A stretch of DNA of 64,000 nucleotides from Uranotaenia lowii (lineage: Eukaryota > Arthropoda > Insecta > Diptera > Culicidae), in assembly GCF_029784155.1 (NCBI RefSeq), contig NC_073693.1:22728002-22792001 (forward strand), given 5' to 3'. This document shows, piece after piece, positions 1-11,362 of the stretch. The position numbers and the translations under genes are program-made. Every line of letters starts with the position of its first letter. The first letter of the stretch is position 1. Below the pieces are notes generated by a model. That model saw only the letters and a list, made by a program, of their open reading frames with translations, was not told the origin of the DNA and did not search any database.

Positions 1-140
1 GTGAAACGGACGGGCAGTTAATGTTGAAAATTTAATGTGAATTACGACAGACTAACTCAGAATTATGGAAATTAAAAAGTAAATCTAAATACATAGGTAG
101 TTGAAGTGAAAATCGTTACATCTGGGGGCTCAACCGGGAT
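1..140 (+). repeat. End of 5' LTR plus primer binding site
   Basis: Bases 1-120 are read as the 3' part of the 5' LTR because they end in GTTACA, the inverse of the TGTAAC that follows the polypurine tract at 2844. Two bases later comes an 18-nt sequence starting TGGGGGCTCAACC (123-140), the right place and the right TGG start for a tRNA primer-binding site. I do not assign the tRNA. Confidence 0.6.
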
Positions 141-227
141 AAAACCCAATAAAAGCCATTTATTACTTAAAAAATCGAGTGTAACACAGCTCAGTGTGGT
201 TTTTGAACAATTAAACAGAACTGATCA

Positions 228-1631
228 GTGAACAATAAAGTTGCGAACAATAAAAATTTCCACGTGGTTACGACCTTGTTATTAAATATTTTAAACGCTG
301 AAATATTATTAATACTTGATTATAATTACAAGGATAGTGAAAGCCTTGAGAAGGTGAGTAGCGTTCCTTTCGAACTAACACTACCTGTTGGAGCTACTGG
401 TCTTGAAAAATTCCAGAAATATGTGGAACTTCGTATCAGGTTCCCGGGGAGGAACAGGTGTGCGCCTGCCGGCACCAAAGGTGGTTCCACGACCTTCATT
501 TCCTGGGTTGGACCAAATAGGAAGGCAATCATCGCCAGTCAATATAGAAAATGCGACAATACACGATCTCACGTCCGGCATATCATCGTTTGTAGCACCC
601 GGACCATCACGAAGCAGTACGAATACTGTCCCACCGAATCTTTCATCGGGGCCCGCTAGAGACTTTAATAAAACAACTCAGCAGCCTGATCAAACTGTCA
701 TGGATATGCTCGCCAACATCATCGGAACCCTTAACAATTAACAATTAACAAAGAACAGTTCTGAACTTTTCCAATTATTTCAGCGAGAAGTATTGATATT
801 CCAACACCTTCTTTCAACGGAAATTCAGAGGAAAAACATCCTGATGAGTTCCTTGAGGAAATTCGCCAGTACGCAACAGCGTATAACATCGATCGCCGTA
901 GTGCCCTACAACTTGCTCTTTCATGCCTCGACGGTGAAGCCAGAACATGGGCTCGGGGATTTGGATACCTTCTTCACGATTACGAACAATTTTGCACTCA
1001 ATTTATCCAGCAGTATTGGGGGTTCAGAGTTCAAAGAACAGTACGAGACGAAATTATGTTTGGAACATACGTATCCAAAACTCCATCAGGAATAGCGGAT
1101 TATTTTTTGGGACTTGTTACTAAAGCGCGTTACTTGAGTGCCTCCCTTTCTGAAATAGAATTGGTTGTGCACCTTAGCAATCATTTTCCCAAAAACGTCG
1201 CTGCTAGACTTGCTACTTGCACCGATATAAAATCAGCCTACTCACAGCTACAGGTCGAAGATTACCACAACAACAATTTTCAACGAAATAATGCTGCTTG
1301 GAGATCTCGAAACGAAGTAGGGCATGCGCAGACTAATCCGCGGGGCTGGAGAAACCCAACAAACCAGAATGTCGAAGGCACAATCTCAAACCGCGCCGTT
1401 CGGGTGGCCACTACTATCGCAGATGACGATCAGGATTCGGAGTTGGACTCAGTGGCCAATATATTCGTGGGAATCAGAAAACATCTACAAGACGACGACC
1501 ATCAAAAACCGAATGTTAGATTCCGAAAATCCCCCGTCATCGAGGTTACCATTGACAATATGAAAAAAATGTCATTGATTGATAGTGGTAGCGAGTTGAG
1601 TTGCATCGATGCTAGCTATACGAGGAATTGA
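228..1631 (+). pseudogene. Gag remnant of the LTR element, frameshifted
   Basis: Gag-like protein is readable in pieces across frames: about 388-741, then about 780-1250 (IPTPSFNG..., PDEFLEEIRQYA, SALQLALSCLDGEARTW, then YFLGLVTKARYL). The motif order F-G ... P-x-E-F ... L-x-G-x-A-x-x-W matches the capsid-like core of Ty3/gypsy Gag proteins. At least two frame changes are needed to join the pieces, so no functional product is expected. A zinc knuckle is not visible. The 3' part runs into the protease-like segment and contains one arm of an 88-bp inverted duplication. Confidence 0.65.
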
Positions 1632-1780
1632 AAGCGCAGGGGGCACGATTTGAAGTATTGCCAGTGCGAAACAATACAATTCAAGGGGCGTATGTTGGCC
1701 ACTGAGTCCAACTCCGAATCCTGATCGTCATCTGCGATTGTAGTGGCCACCCGAACGGCGCGGTTTGAGATCGTGCCTTC
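1374..1780. repeat. 88-bp inverted duplication inside gag-pol
   Basis: Bases 1374-1461 reappear as their reverse complement at 1692-1780 with about two mismatches, separated by about 230 bp. The copied segment is gag-linker coding sequence (peptide RAVRVATTIADDDQDSELDS), so its antisense copy also reads as protein on the minus strand. Confidence 0.85.
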
Positions 1781-2800
1781 GTGGTAAGAAAAAGAAAACA
1801 GTTTACACACAAATATTAATTCCGTTAGAAATTCGTGGTTATACTTTTAATGTTCCCCTAATCGTGGTAGACGAGCTGTGTAATCCAATAATACTCGGCA
1901 TTGATACTTTACACTTCCTTAATGCAAGATTGAATTTTAGAACCAGAGAAGTTGATTTGACTATCAATGATGAAGAAGTCAAATTATCGTTTGTCCTGGG
2001 ACCAAAAAACTCAAAATCGATATCAATAAGAGCTGTTTTCTCAGAAAATGGTGTTGATCACGATCTGCAGCCTGGTTTCCAAGATGGAATTGATGGCATG
2101 TCACCGCTACTAGGCGAAATGGTACTCCATAGATCTTTGGTAGCAGAGTTCCCAAAAGATGATTTTCCTGAGATCCAGAAGGTGCCCCGAAATCTGCAGT
2201 GCTCACGAGTGTATTCACTAATTAACATCACTAGCTCATATTGGCAAATCCCCATTAAAAAAGAACACTGGGACCTCTTTTGACAACAGAATTTGCGTCT
2301 TCAATGTGCTCCCGTTCAGTATCACGGCAACAGTCGGGAGTTCTTTCACGCAACGGTTCTGGTTCCAGAAGTATTAGTAGTTACCAAAAAGTTTTATCTG
2401 GATGAACTCTTGATTCGATCAGACAACTTTAACGACGATATAAAACACCTTCACACTCTCTTTAAACAACTTCGTCCATCCGGACTGACGATCAATTTCA
2501 AAAGAGAAACTTGTGATAGTTTTGTTGGAAAGGAAGGCAGATAAATACAACAACAATTCCCCGGAAAGAAAGATGGTCTTTGATCATAATAATATGGTTT
2601 TAAAAAGAGCTGATCCTGTATTCTACGAGACGGGTGCGATCGCCAAAAAGTTTCTCTGCGTTTACGAAGGACCACATCGGGTCGTAAAAATAGTGCAACC
2701 CGACTTTTACCAACTTCAGTATTTTGTCAGTGCCAAGCTAAGAGGAATGTTCCATATCAGGATGAAACCGTGTGTGGAAAAATGGATGCTGGAGGATTAG
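1500..2800 (+). pseudogene. Pol remnant: protease, RT and integrase tail fragments
   Basis: An aspartic protease start (LIDSGSELSCID, about 1573-1610) is followed by protease-like sequence at 1815-1930 (LIVVDELCNPIILGIDTL). RT fragments include LINITSSYWQIPIKKE (about 2219-2266) and KFYLDELLIRS (about 2389-2421), where the catalytic Y-x-D-D has become Y-L-D-E. From about 2540 an integrase C-terminal region is readable (GPHRVVKIVQPDFYQL). RNase H and the integrase catalytic core are absent. Several frame changes occur. The degraded catalytic motif and the deletions show the copy cannot move on its own. Confidence 0.7.
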
Positions 2801-2830
2801 TCGCAAACTTCCACAGCCGGTGCGTTTGCT

Positions 2831-2867
2831 AGAGGGGGAACGCTGTAACACCCTGGATGCGATAGAA
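2831..2867 (+). other. Polypurine tract and truncated 3' LTR start
   Basis: AGAGGGGGAA followed closely by TGTAACA is the usual polypurine tract/LTR junction. Only about 20 bp of LTR can be followed before similarity to the foldback repeat family begins. Confidence 0.55.
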
Positions 2868-3384
2868 AACGGCTATATTATGTGACTTACATCACTGTTT
2901 TGTGTTCATACACTTAAGGAGTCTATGGTATCTGGATGAAACTTAAAAAAGTAGATAGAAATGTTTAAAAATGCATTTTGTTTAAAGCTCAAAATCGATC
3001 ACTATAGTGGCATATTGAGAACCTCCCCGGGGGTAATATAAGCACCATTAATCGGGGCACGATGAGCATTTTCTGCCGTAGAATCTAACAGCGAATTCAA
3101 TTGTAGAGCTACGGCTTGACTAGTTTCATCTGACTAGTCGGCCTAGTGGTAAGAACTCGAGGACTCAGGATTCGATTCCTGTTCGAGGCTATTTTTTTTC
3201 ATTTACTTTTCGTGATTGATTATTTTTTGATTGTTGTATTATAAGACTAGTCGCATCATCCATCAAACAAAGCAACAACAGAATGATTTATGTGTGTTTG
3301 TAGAATACATAGGATTCACACACACACTCATACATTATTTCTTTGGTGCTTTGTTTGCAGGATGATGCTACTAGCCGTATAATG

Positions 3385-4132
3385 TAGGGTTACCATATCC
3401 AGCAACGCCAAAAAGAGTACATTGAAATCACATTTCAAAAGATTGTAGAGAAACGGGAGAAATCAGGATGTTTTAGCCATTCAAATACCACCAATTAGAT
3501 GCAAGTTTTGTAATCTACATACAATCACAAATTTTACTTAAAATACTTTTATCCTATTAAAAACTTTAAATTTCAGATTTTGCCCATTCTCTTGAAATTT
3601 TGTTGAAAACAGGTATTTTACTAAATATGATGGAAAACAAGTTTTTTATTTTATTCTGAGAAATAAACACCAAAATGATCAAATATTGAATTTAAATATA
3701 ATTCTTTTTACATAGAGTATGTTTTCTTTTGTTTTGTACATTGTTTCTGATTCTTTCTTTAAATTTTTGTACGAATCTTTCTAGCAAATTGATGCCTATT
3801 GTCTACTGTTTGGGCGCTAATTGCATATTTTGCCTTCCAGTTTAGTTCGAAAATCGTTATCTCTTCCATATTCATCGTTTGGAGAACTCAACAAAGGAGG
3901 CAAAACTAATGTTTTGTGCTCTTATGCACAACGAGTTGGATTTGTTTAGAAATTCTTTGGCATATAAGAACACAAAATCCATAATTTGAAATACTAAAGT
4001 CCGTTTCTCTGACAAAATGCTTTTCAATAAAAAAGAGTACATTCCGCAAAATTTCGCAAATAGAAGAGTACGCTCATTTCTTGATCGAAAAACAGTACAT
4101 GTATTCTTAATAGAGTACGTGTGGTATCCCTA
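3385..4132. mobile_element. Non-autonomous hAT-like element (TAGGG ends)
   Basis: The ends are imperfect inverted repeats: TAGGGTTACCAT at the left and ATGG-type complement GTGGTATCCCTA at the right. The 8-bp duplication GTATAATG lies at 3377-3384 and again at 6182-6189; the distance arises because a second element later landed at the right junction. An 8-bp duplication with a (C/T)AGGG terminus is typical of hAT elements. No ORF of note is present inside. Confidence 0.75.
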
Positions 4133-4135
4133 GTA

Positions 4136-6176
4136 CAGGGGTGAGCAACCTTTTTAAGCAACGGGCCACTTTTAATTTGAAATTCTTTTGGCGGGCCGCA
4201 TTGAAAATAAAATTAAAGTAATAATGGTTTGAAGGGCTTTAAGTTTTTTTATAACGATTTATAACGAATTGAATTGAATTGAAATATTCAGCGAATATTC
4301 CTTTTCACGAAAAATTGGCTTCTATTTTTTAAAAACGAAAATTTTTGAGAGTCTTTCTATAGTTTGTAAAAAGATTTGAACCGTCCCATAAAAGCCACAT
4401 AAAGATGACTATATTTTTTCCCTGAGGATGAGACCAACCTAGTCTCCAAACGTTGGATGAAATAAAATAATCATCAATTCGAAAATAGACTGCAGTGCCG
4501 ATTTCAAAAAATAAAATCAATACCACATCAACAAAAACCAGTCAAAATCTGAACAACATTAAAGATTTGAATCTTTTTTAAGAAAAATCCTTTTTTGTTT
4601 GAACCGAAATTTCCATAGTGTTTAACCATAGCGAATTTTTCTGTGCCCATTTTCAAAAATTTTGTTCAAAACTTATTCAAACGGTTACTTTTTTACTTGA
4701 AGTTCCGTATGAAATCATTGTATTGAGATGTTGAGCAAGGTTTCAAAATCATGATAAATTCATTGTTTTACAGATTTTTAACCAGATTATAAACAAATAC
4801 AGTTGAATTTTTGATCCTAAATTTTTTTCACCGATTTTATTAATTTCTTAATTTAATTAAGATTTCTGGGGGTTAATTTCTAAGGCTTCATCATGAAAAT
4901 GTAATGTGAAAATTGGTAATGTGGTTTGCTAGTTTTGAAGAAAAATGACTCAATTTAATCAAACAAAATTCACATTTTTTTAAGGGGCAAAGCATCTCAG
5001 AACAGATTTTGACTTATTCAGTTATTTTTTTCGTCAACTCTGGGTTTCGAGATAACTTTCAAAAAATGTAAAAATTAAGGTATTCAATTTGTGTACTTTT
5101 TGACAAAACTGAAAATTACAAAAACTCATTGACTCAATGATGAAGTTTCTCAAAGGCCGCGAGTAGTTTTTAATTTTTCGAAAGAGCTATGAAAGTTTTC
5201 TTTTTGTTATTTTTTCCCAACCTGCAAAAATATGGAACTTTGACGAAATTTTAAAGAAAAATTAAACTAAATTAAATGTTTGATATTTTTAAGATCGTAA
5301 ATCAACCCAGTCAACGCAGTCTTCAACAAAGCTGTTGAATGAATCAAAATCTTTAATTTCTAATATTCAATTAATTTCTGCAATGCTGCCTGAAGAAGTT
5401 TCAATATTATTTTTTTGTTATTTCTATAAATTGTAGAACTCATTTTTTTTTTTTTGAAAACGTGGTATGTCGATTTTACCCAAAACTGATCAGCTTGAAA
5501 ATTTTCACAAGCCATATCACCGAAACTAGAAGCGATAGATAAAATCTGAGAAATGTTTTGAATTCAGGACGCCAAAATCTTTCGAAATCACTTATTGAAA
5601 CATAGGCACCAAAAATGCTGTTCCCCTGAGAAATCATTACAAACTTTTTGGGTTGGATTACAAAATTACAGTTTTTGTTTTTGTCGAGAAATCAGAATTT
5701 TGCTGAGTCACGTCTATAAGAAATCTAATATCATTCACCCAGTCTTTATTTAAAAACTTTTCTTATTTCCTTCATTAAATCAAGAAAAAAAATATTTCAC
5801 TTCATCCTACAATTTTAACTTTACTTGAAACAAAAAAATGACTTAACTTTCTTCTATATAACGTTTTTCCAATGAATAATATTGCATCCCTGCCTTAAAA
5901 AAATTCAATAAAAAGCTAAAATCCTTCATTAAAAAAGTCAACAATCTTAATGATTATGGGACAAATGCAACTGCAAACACAAGTGACGTGCATTTATGAT
6001 TAAGTTGTTGATTTATCATTTTTTTTTGGTTTAGTAGAGACTGATATCTATTGATAATCAATAATCTATCTTTAAAAAAAACGCGAAATAAATTTAATTT
6101 GAGATAAGTTTGCGGGCCGCACAAACATGTCTCGAGGGCCGCATGCGGCCCGCGGGCCGCGCGTTGCTCATCCCTG
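4136..6176. mobile_element. Non-autonomous hAT element (CAGGGGTGAGCAACC ends), 2.0 kb
   Basis: The left end reads CAGGGGTGAGCAACC and the right end GTTGCTCATCCCTG, inverted repeats with one mismatch. A perfect 8-bp target duplication CCCTAGTA flanks it (4128-4135 and 6177-6184). GC-rich subterminal blocks (GGGCCGC repeats, 4193-4200 and 6113-6160) contrast with a very AT-rich interior without a transposase. It belongs to the same family as the element at 32666-34127: same ends, same subterminal blocks and similar interior phrases. Confidence 0.88.
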
Positions 6177-6290
6177 CCCTAGTATAATGCAACAATCAAA
6201 ATAAGCAATCATGAATAGTAAATGATAAAAAAAAAAATTCGCCTCGACCAGGAATCCAACACGGACATCTCTGAGTTACTTCTTCCTATT

Positions 6291-8636
6291 GATTTCTAGA
6301 TAATATTAGATTCATTGTGTATATAATTTCACAGCTTTGAAATATTTAAGTGTTCTCCGATGTTTGGGATTGTCAAGAATAACATCTTTCTGACAATTTA
6401 TAAACCAGGTTACCAACTTTTTTTTCCAAAAATCAGGGACTGGTGAAAATTAAATCATGATATGTCAAAGTAACGGAAGTTCCGCTCAAATTAATGACTT
6501 TTTTTTTGGTCGTCAATCCAAATTTTTATTTTGGCAATAGTATCTAATGCAGTTCCTTACAACTTATTATTCATCACATTCGCAAAAATCGGTCAAAATC
6601 AGGCTTATTTTCAAAAATCAGGGAAATCCAATGGCATATCAGGTTGTCAGGCTGAGCCTCGAAAAATCAGGCAAATTCTTAAATATCAGGCACATTGGCT
6701 TCTCTGTGTATAAATATGTGGGAGTCCGATGAAAACATTGACCTCTATCCCTGATTTTCCGGTAGAAAAAAATTTTAATAACAAAACGACATCAAACTTT
6801 TTTTTGCTTTGTTGTTTTTTATATCTTAATAAACCGATTTTCTAAACTCAAATTTGAATTTTTTTAAATTTAGATTATCATTTTTATACATACTTGATTT
6901 TAAAAAAAAATCAGTTTTTCAGTATATTGGAATGATGATTAAGGTGCTCGCTAATAAATTTCGTAATGGACAGCAAAAGAAACTCTGGATGTTTCGAAGA
7001 TGAACAAGAAGAAAAAATTGCAAAATTTGATGTCAACTACTTGAAGAGGCTGACGATCTGTGGAAGCTGCAAATCAGACAGTGTTCCATAAGGATTAATG
7101 CGATGAATGGCTTAATATACAAAGTAGACAATAGGTACTTCAATAGGTCAATAGGTAAGACCTGGAATCGTGATTTTACGCGAAAACTGTGGTGGAGTGA
7201 TAAAATCAAATATATTGTTTTTGTGCCGAAGGAGGACAATCGGCTAAATTTGTCATAATTTCGACCAAATTTAAAATTTTGAGTAAATTTGTAAGTCAAG
7301 CAAGCTTCAGGAAACAGAGAACTTGTCAAAACTAGCTTTGATTTGGAAAAAAGAGTTGTTCATAGATACATTATAGATGGCGAACGAGGTGCCCAAAAAT
7401 TAAAGTCGATAACCTTCTTTATTGTAGACTATCTCAAAAATCACTGTACAGAACATCACAAAATTTTACACATGTTAATATTACATTACTAGGCCTTGCT
7501 AAAAAGTTCATTAATTTCCATTCATGCATTCAAAAGTTATTCACAAAACTAAGTGTTGCTTTTTTTCGAATACACTCCTTATCAAAGAAGTCACAGAACC
7601 TATTCCTCTAGACCGGTGCGGTGATTGGTGTGCTGTTTTTCCTTTCTCTAATGATGGCGCTGATGCTATCTGTCAGTTACGACTTATGAGCTACTGCTAT
7701 ATTTTTATGTACCTATGTATGCGGGAAGGAAGGAAAGGAGACGACATACTTTTACCAATCGGTGAGTGGAGTTGCGCCGATATTGTGTTGTGACGCTAAG
7801 TTCCGAAATGCCTACTAGTTGAAAGTATGCTTAATGTGCATGCCTGCATATGTATTAACCTGATCGACCGGACGCATAAATATGTTCAATCTACCTCACC
7901 CCATATACTTCTCCCGACCTTTTCCGCAAGTTCCATACAAAATTCCACACCAATGTTGATGCTAGTTGGTGAACTTTGTATGTGCCTCTCTCCATACATG
8001 CCACGGTGAGGTTTCGATTTCGTTTGCGCCGTCTGCGAACTCTCCACTACGTACATTGGCCAGAAAGAGCATGAGCAATCCAAGTTCGACACCATAATAG
8101 CTGGCTTAACTGCTGGCTTGGGTTGGCCTGGCCAGGTAGGGAAAGTCAATCTTCTCTTTCAAAATTACCGGCCAGTATTACGGCGAACCCCAATAAATTG
8201 ACCATGAGAAGCTAACAGACTTGTTGATTCTCAGACTGCTTCCCATCGACCGATCGACTGGACCGGGGCCTTTTGCTTTTTTGGGGTTTCCGCATCAATC
8301 GGCATCGACACGATTGTAACGGATCAATTTGGGCAACTGTCGGAAATCGGATCTCTTGTAGCTGCATACCTACAGCTGGTTGATTGAGTCGCTGGCTGAT
8401 GCGGGTGGGAGGGATTGAGTTGCTGTTTTTCTTTTTTTTTTGTTACAACTGTTGTTCCCAAAGAATCTCTATTACAGCCACAGCTTTGCGGTTTGGCTAC
8501 GGTTAGCAAAATTTGAGGTGTTGGAATGTCAAGTCAGTTGAATGATTTTATTATAATTTTGAAGCGCCGGAGCGAGGTGGGTAAGATATTTTTTTTGGTA
8601 TCGGGTTGGGATAGCTATTTTTGGAAACCCCACACA
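6291..8636. other. Non-coding stretch, old repeat debris
   Basis: No convincing gene is visible. About 6400-6720 contains repeated ATCAGG phrases typical of old transposon debris. About 6950-7330 has coding-like but stop-filled sequence that I cannot place. 7500-8520 is more GC-balanced with short unconserved-looking ORFs and may be intergenic host DNA. Confidence 0.4.
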
Positions 8637-8644
8637 CACTGGAC

Positions 8645-8879
8645 CAGGCATGTTAAACTCGTTTAGGTGTGCGGGCCGCATTAAAAATTTTCTATGACGT
8701 AGAGGGCCGCAGCCAAAATCAGTTAAATCGGTACATTCAGCTTTAGTTTTTTGCAGTAATATTTTACATAAAAATCAGTGGTGGTTTTTTTGTGACAATT
8801 TAAGACGGGGCTACGCGGGCCGCATTAACCTAGGCCGCGGGCCGCATGCGGCCCGCGAACCCCCTGTTTGACATGCCTG
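8645..8879. mobile_element. Short hAT MITE, 235 bp
   Basis: The left end CAGGCATGTTAAAC and the right end GTTTGACATGCCTG are inverted repeats with one mismatch. The flanks CACTGGAC (8637-8644) and CACTGAAC (8880-8887) are an 8-bp duplication with one mismatch. GGGCCGC-rich subterminal blocks resemble those of the larger hAT elements in this window, suggesting a related transposase. It has no coding capacity. Confidence 0.8.
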
Positions 8880-9002
8880 CACTGAACGAACATATTTAGG
8901 AAATAACGACTGGCTTCCTTTTTGAACAAAAAAACAACGAGATTGAATATGATTTTTTTCCTAGTGAATATTGACAACACTTTTTAACAAGCAGCATGAC
9001 TA

Positions 9003-10019
9003 CACGGAAAATAATAAAAAGGTAAAATTAACCGAGTTACGAGGTAGTTTTTTTCCACCCCTTTTCCGAGGTAAATTTTATTTTTTTTTCATTCACCTAG
9101 CAAAAAGGTGAATTGTACCGTTTTTCTTTTCACCTAGAAAAATAGGTAAATTTTACCTTTTTGGGATTCACTGAGCAAAAAGATACATTCTACCGGTTTC
9201 CATTCGCTGTCTAAAAGAGGGTTTTTTCGCTGTTCTGATTATTCACCAAATTAAATGAAACAAAGACACAAATTCATTCGAAATTTTATGTTTATTTTAC
9301 ATTACCTTTGTGATCATTGTTTTGGGAATCCATGTTACAATAAATTTCTTCCTTCCGACGATCCGGCTCGGGGAACTCCGTTTTTTTTTTCTTGAATTCC
9401 GTTTTATCGGATTAAAACACTTTTGCATCCTCTCGGCCATCAAAGCTATCTTTTCCGTGTCCTTCCACGCCATTGGCCACTGAATCAAACTAGCACAGTC
9501 CGTCCCTTCTCCGGCCAGCTGTAAGATAATATTGGCTGTTCTGGAATGATGAGGAAAACACTTCGTAGCTCAGTAGGCCAACCTGTAATATAGTTTTATG
9601 ATGAGAACTAGCACAACAAAATTTAATCTAATGCTAAATTTACCTTTCTGTTCCTATTTTCACGTATTGCGCACGAAACTAAACTTATTCCTGAATGGAA
9701 AAACAACTTAACCTCAATAAACGGGTTCTGAAAATAGTTACCTTTGTTTCGAGGTGAACTGTACCGTTTTATTTAGCGCAATCCAGCTCAACTTCACCTC
9801 GCTACGAGGTAAGATTTACCTTGATGAGGTAGAAAGTACCATCTTTGGATATACTGTTTTTTATAGGTTAATTCTACCTTTTTTGTCTGCTCGATTCAGG
9901 TAAACTTTACCTCGTTGTGAGGTGAGTTTCACCTCGGCGAGGTAAAAGTTACCTTTTTGGATTTCACAAGCATTCACCTTTTTATCTCGGTAAATTTTAC
10001 CTGTTTATTATTTTCAGTG
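9003..10019 (-). mobile_element. TA-flanked element with AGGTAAA palindrome arrays
   Basis: The ends are inverted repeats, CACGGAAAATAATAAA at the left and the complement of CACTGAAAATAATAAA at the right, flanked by TA on both sides (9001-9002 and 10020-10021). Both flanks of the element carry many copies of a palindrome of the form AGGTAAAnTTTACCT (examples near 9144, 9810, 9898, 9919, 9940 and 9990). The centre holds a minus-strand two-exon unit. A TA duplication fits Tc1/mariner- or ISL2EU-like transposition, but no transposase is present, so the superfamily is unassigned. Confidence 0.7.
9290..9700 (-). pseudogene. Small spliced unit inside the 9-kb TA-flanked element
   Basis: On the minus strand a GTAAAT donor (from 9643) and a TATATTACAG acceptor (to 9583) would define a 61-bp intron, a normal insect size. 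The following exon holds an open frame of about 99 codons from about 9570 down to the stop near 9297, or 63 aa from its first ATG. The product is basic near the end (SRKKKRSSPSRIVGRKK). An AATAAA signal follows at about 9292-9297. I recognise no domain. It may be captured host sequence or the remains of an element-encoded protein. Confidence 0.4.
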
Positions 10020-10021
10020 TA

Positions 10022-11286
10022 AGAAAACTTGCATTTATATTGAAAACTTAAACTGGGAAAATTTCAATTCAGGAATTCTGAATTAGCCAGAAAAAGGTTA
10101 AAAAAAGGTTTATTTTTTCAAAACTAGTAGAAAACTACTTGACAAAAAAACCACAGGTCATCCACAACTACTTTGCACAGCTCGCTTCCGAAGTGAGCAT
10201 CTTGGATCAACACCATTTTTAGACCAAGTGTGCATCTATTTGAAAGAAGAAGCATTGTACACAATTTGAAGAAAAACGGAAAAATTGGACGCTGTGCAAA
10301 ATAAGGAATTTTTAGAAATTTAAATAAAGTGTTTAATCCACGTTCAAAAATGTGACATATTTTTATAATTATTCTCAAACAAAAATACTGACTGATGCTC
10401 GATGTTCAAAAGAATTGTTGTTTTAATCATAACAGCCGTTCTTCCTGAATGTAAAAAGAAACAAATACACGTACGTACAGATACGTTTTTACGTTCTTAA
10501 ATGATAGAATTGATAGAAGACAACTACAGAAACAAAAATTCAAAAAAATATAAAGTAGTTTATGAAAATTTCATAAAATTAAAAAAAAACAGTTAGTTAT
10601 TCCAATCTATCTCGATTCAGTCTGAATATTTATAATTAGTTTATTCCACAAAACTATTTCATTTTGAGAAACTCAAAACTTTTTCAAACATATTTTGCTT
10701 GAATAGCCTCGCCCTGAAAAAATTTCGTTAACAAACTGAAAATTTTGGATTAAAATATTTATATTATTTTGAACCATTCTAACTTTTTTGGATTAGCTTC
10801 TACGATATTGAAGTCTTCAACAAAATTGCTACGTTTTTACAATCTAAAAACTTGCCAAAGACATAATTGCTCTAAAATGAAAATTACAAAAAATATTTTT
10901 TCTATCTCACTGCTATGCGATAGAATCATTTCTATCAAAAGCTTATTTTAAAGTGCTTTAAATGTAGGTAAAATGTCTCGAAGACACTATGGGTCTAAAA
11001 CGCTCTGTTTTGGCGTAAACAATTTTGATCACATTTTAACATCGCTTTCCACTGTGTGGACGGCAAAAAACCACCAGCCAAGATGACCTGTGCGGATGTA
11101 TGTAAACCGGCCGGCAATAGAACACAGTTTCTAGTTTCCTATTCCCACCCCATTTCCATCCTATTCTCATCCCTTTCCCATCAAAGACAAAGAAGGATGA
11201 AAAATAAACACCGGAAAAACGTTTTTTGTAATCGGCGGTGGCAGAAAGATTATGAAAATAAACTTTCGTTTGCTAACCGACTCAGA
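10022..11286. other. AT-rich non-coding stretch
   Basis: No gene or clear repeat boundary is seen up to about 11040. From about 11050 the sequence becomes more GC-balanced and leads into the tRNA-like module at 11287, so it may be part of the same SINE or its flank. Confidence 0.4.
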
Positions 11287-11362
11287 CGGTGCACTGGGTA
11301 AGATATCGGACTGGAAGTCGAGATGAGAATGATGCAGTGAGTTCGATTCTCACTATATTTTT
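11287..11362 (+). repeat. tRNA-like SINE module
   Basis: The segment has a D-arm/box A-like stretch (GTGCACTGGGTAAG), an anticodon-arm-like stretch (GGACTGGAAGTC) and a perfect 5-bp T-arm: GTGAG (11337-11341), loop TTCGATT, CTCAC (11349-11353). A T7 run follows at once, a normal Pol III terminator. No closing acceptor stem is evident, so it looks like a tRNA-derived SINE head or a tRNA pseudogene rather than a working tRNA gene. Confidence 0.5.

Larger units (their letters stand above)
1..2867 (+). mobile_element. Decayed Ty3/gypsy-like LTR retrotransposon
   Basis: The parts occur in canonical order: the 3' end of a 5' LTR (to base 120, ending GTTACA), a primer-binding-site-like sequence (123-140), gag-like coding sequence, an aspartic protease with a DSG motif, broken reverse transcriptase, an integrase C-terminal piece, a G-rich polypurine tract (2831-2843) and the start of a 3' LTR (TGTAACA, 2844). 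The LTR start TGTAAC and end GTTACA are inverted complements, as expected for LTR termini. Most of RT, RNase H and the integrase core are missing, and the frame shifts several times, so the copy is dead. No envelope-like ORF is seen. The Ty3/gypsy assignment rests on the order of domains and the protease/RT motifs; BEL-like is less likely. The left boundary lies outside the window. Confidence 0.8.
2868..6290 (+). mobile_element. Foldback element copy 2, split by two nested insertions
   Basis: 2868-3384 matches the left part of the better preserved foldback element at 19783-21002, including the tRNA-like module (box A-like TGGTAAG context about 3143-3155, box B-like GGATTCGATTCC about 3168-3180, then a T8 run). 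The match stops at 3384 and resumes at 6190, where the right arm continues (TCAATCATGAATAG-like sequence, then the reverse complement of the tRNA-like module near 6243-6262). The gap between is filled by two hAT-like insertions. The outer ends are lost or diverged. Confidence 0.7.

Noticed and set aside
11287..11362. Functional tRNA-Ser gene
   Set aside because: The T-arm is good but no acceptor stem pairs and the variable region is irregular; SINE or pseudogene fits better.
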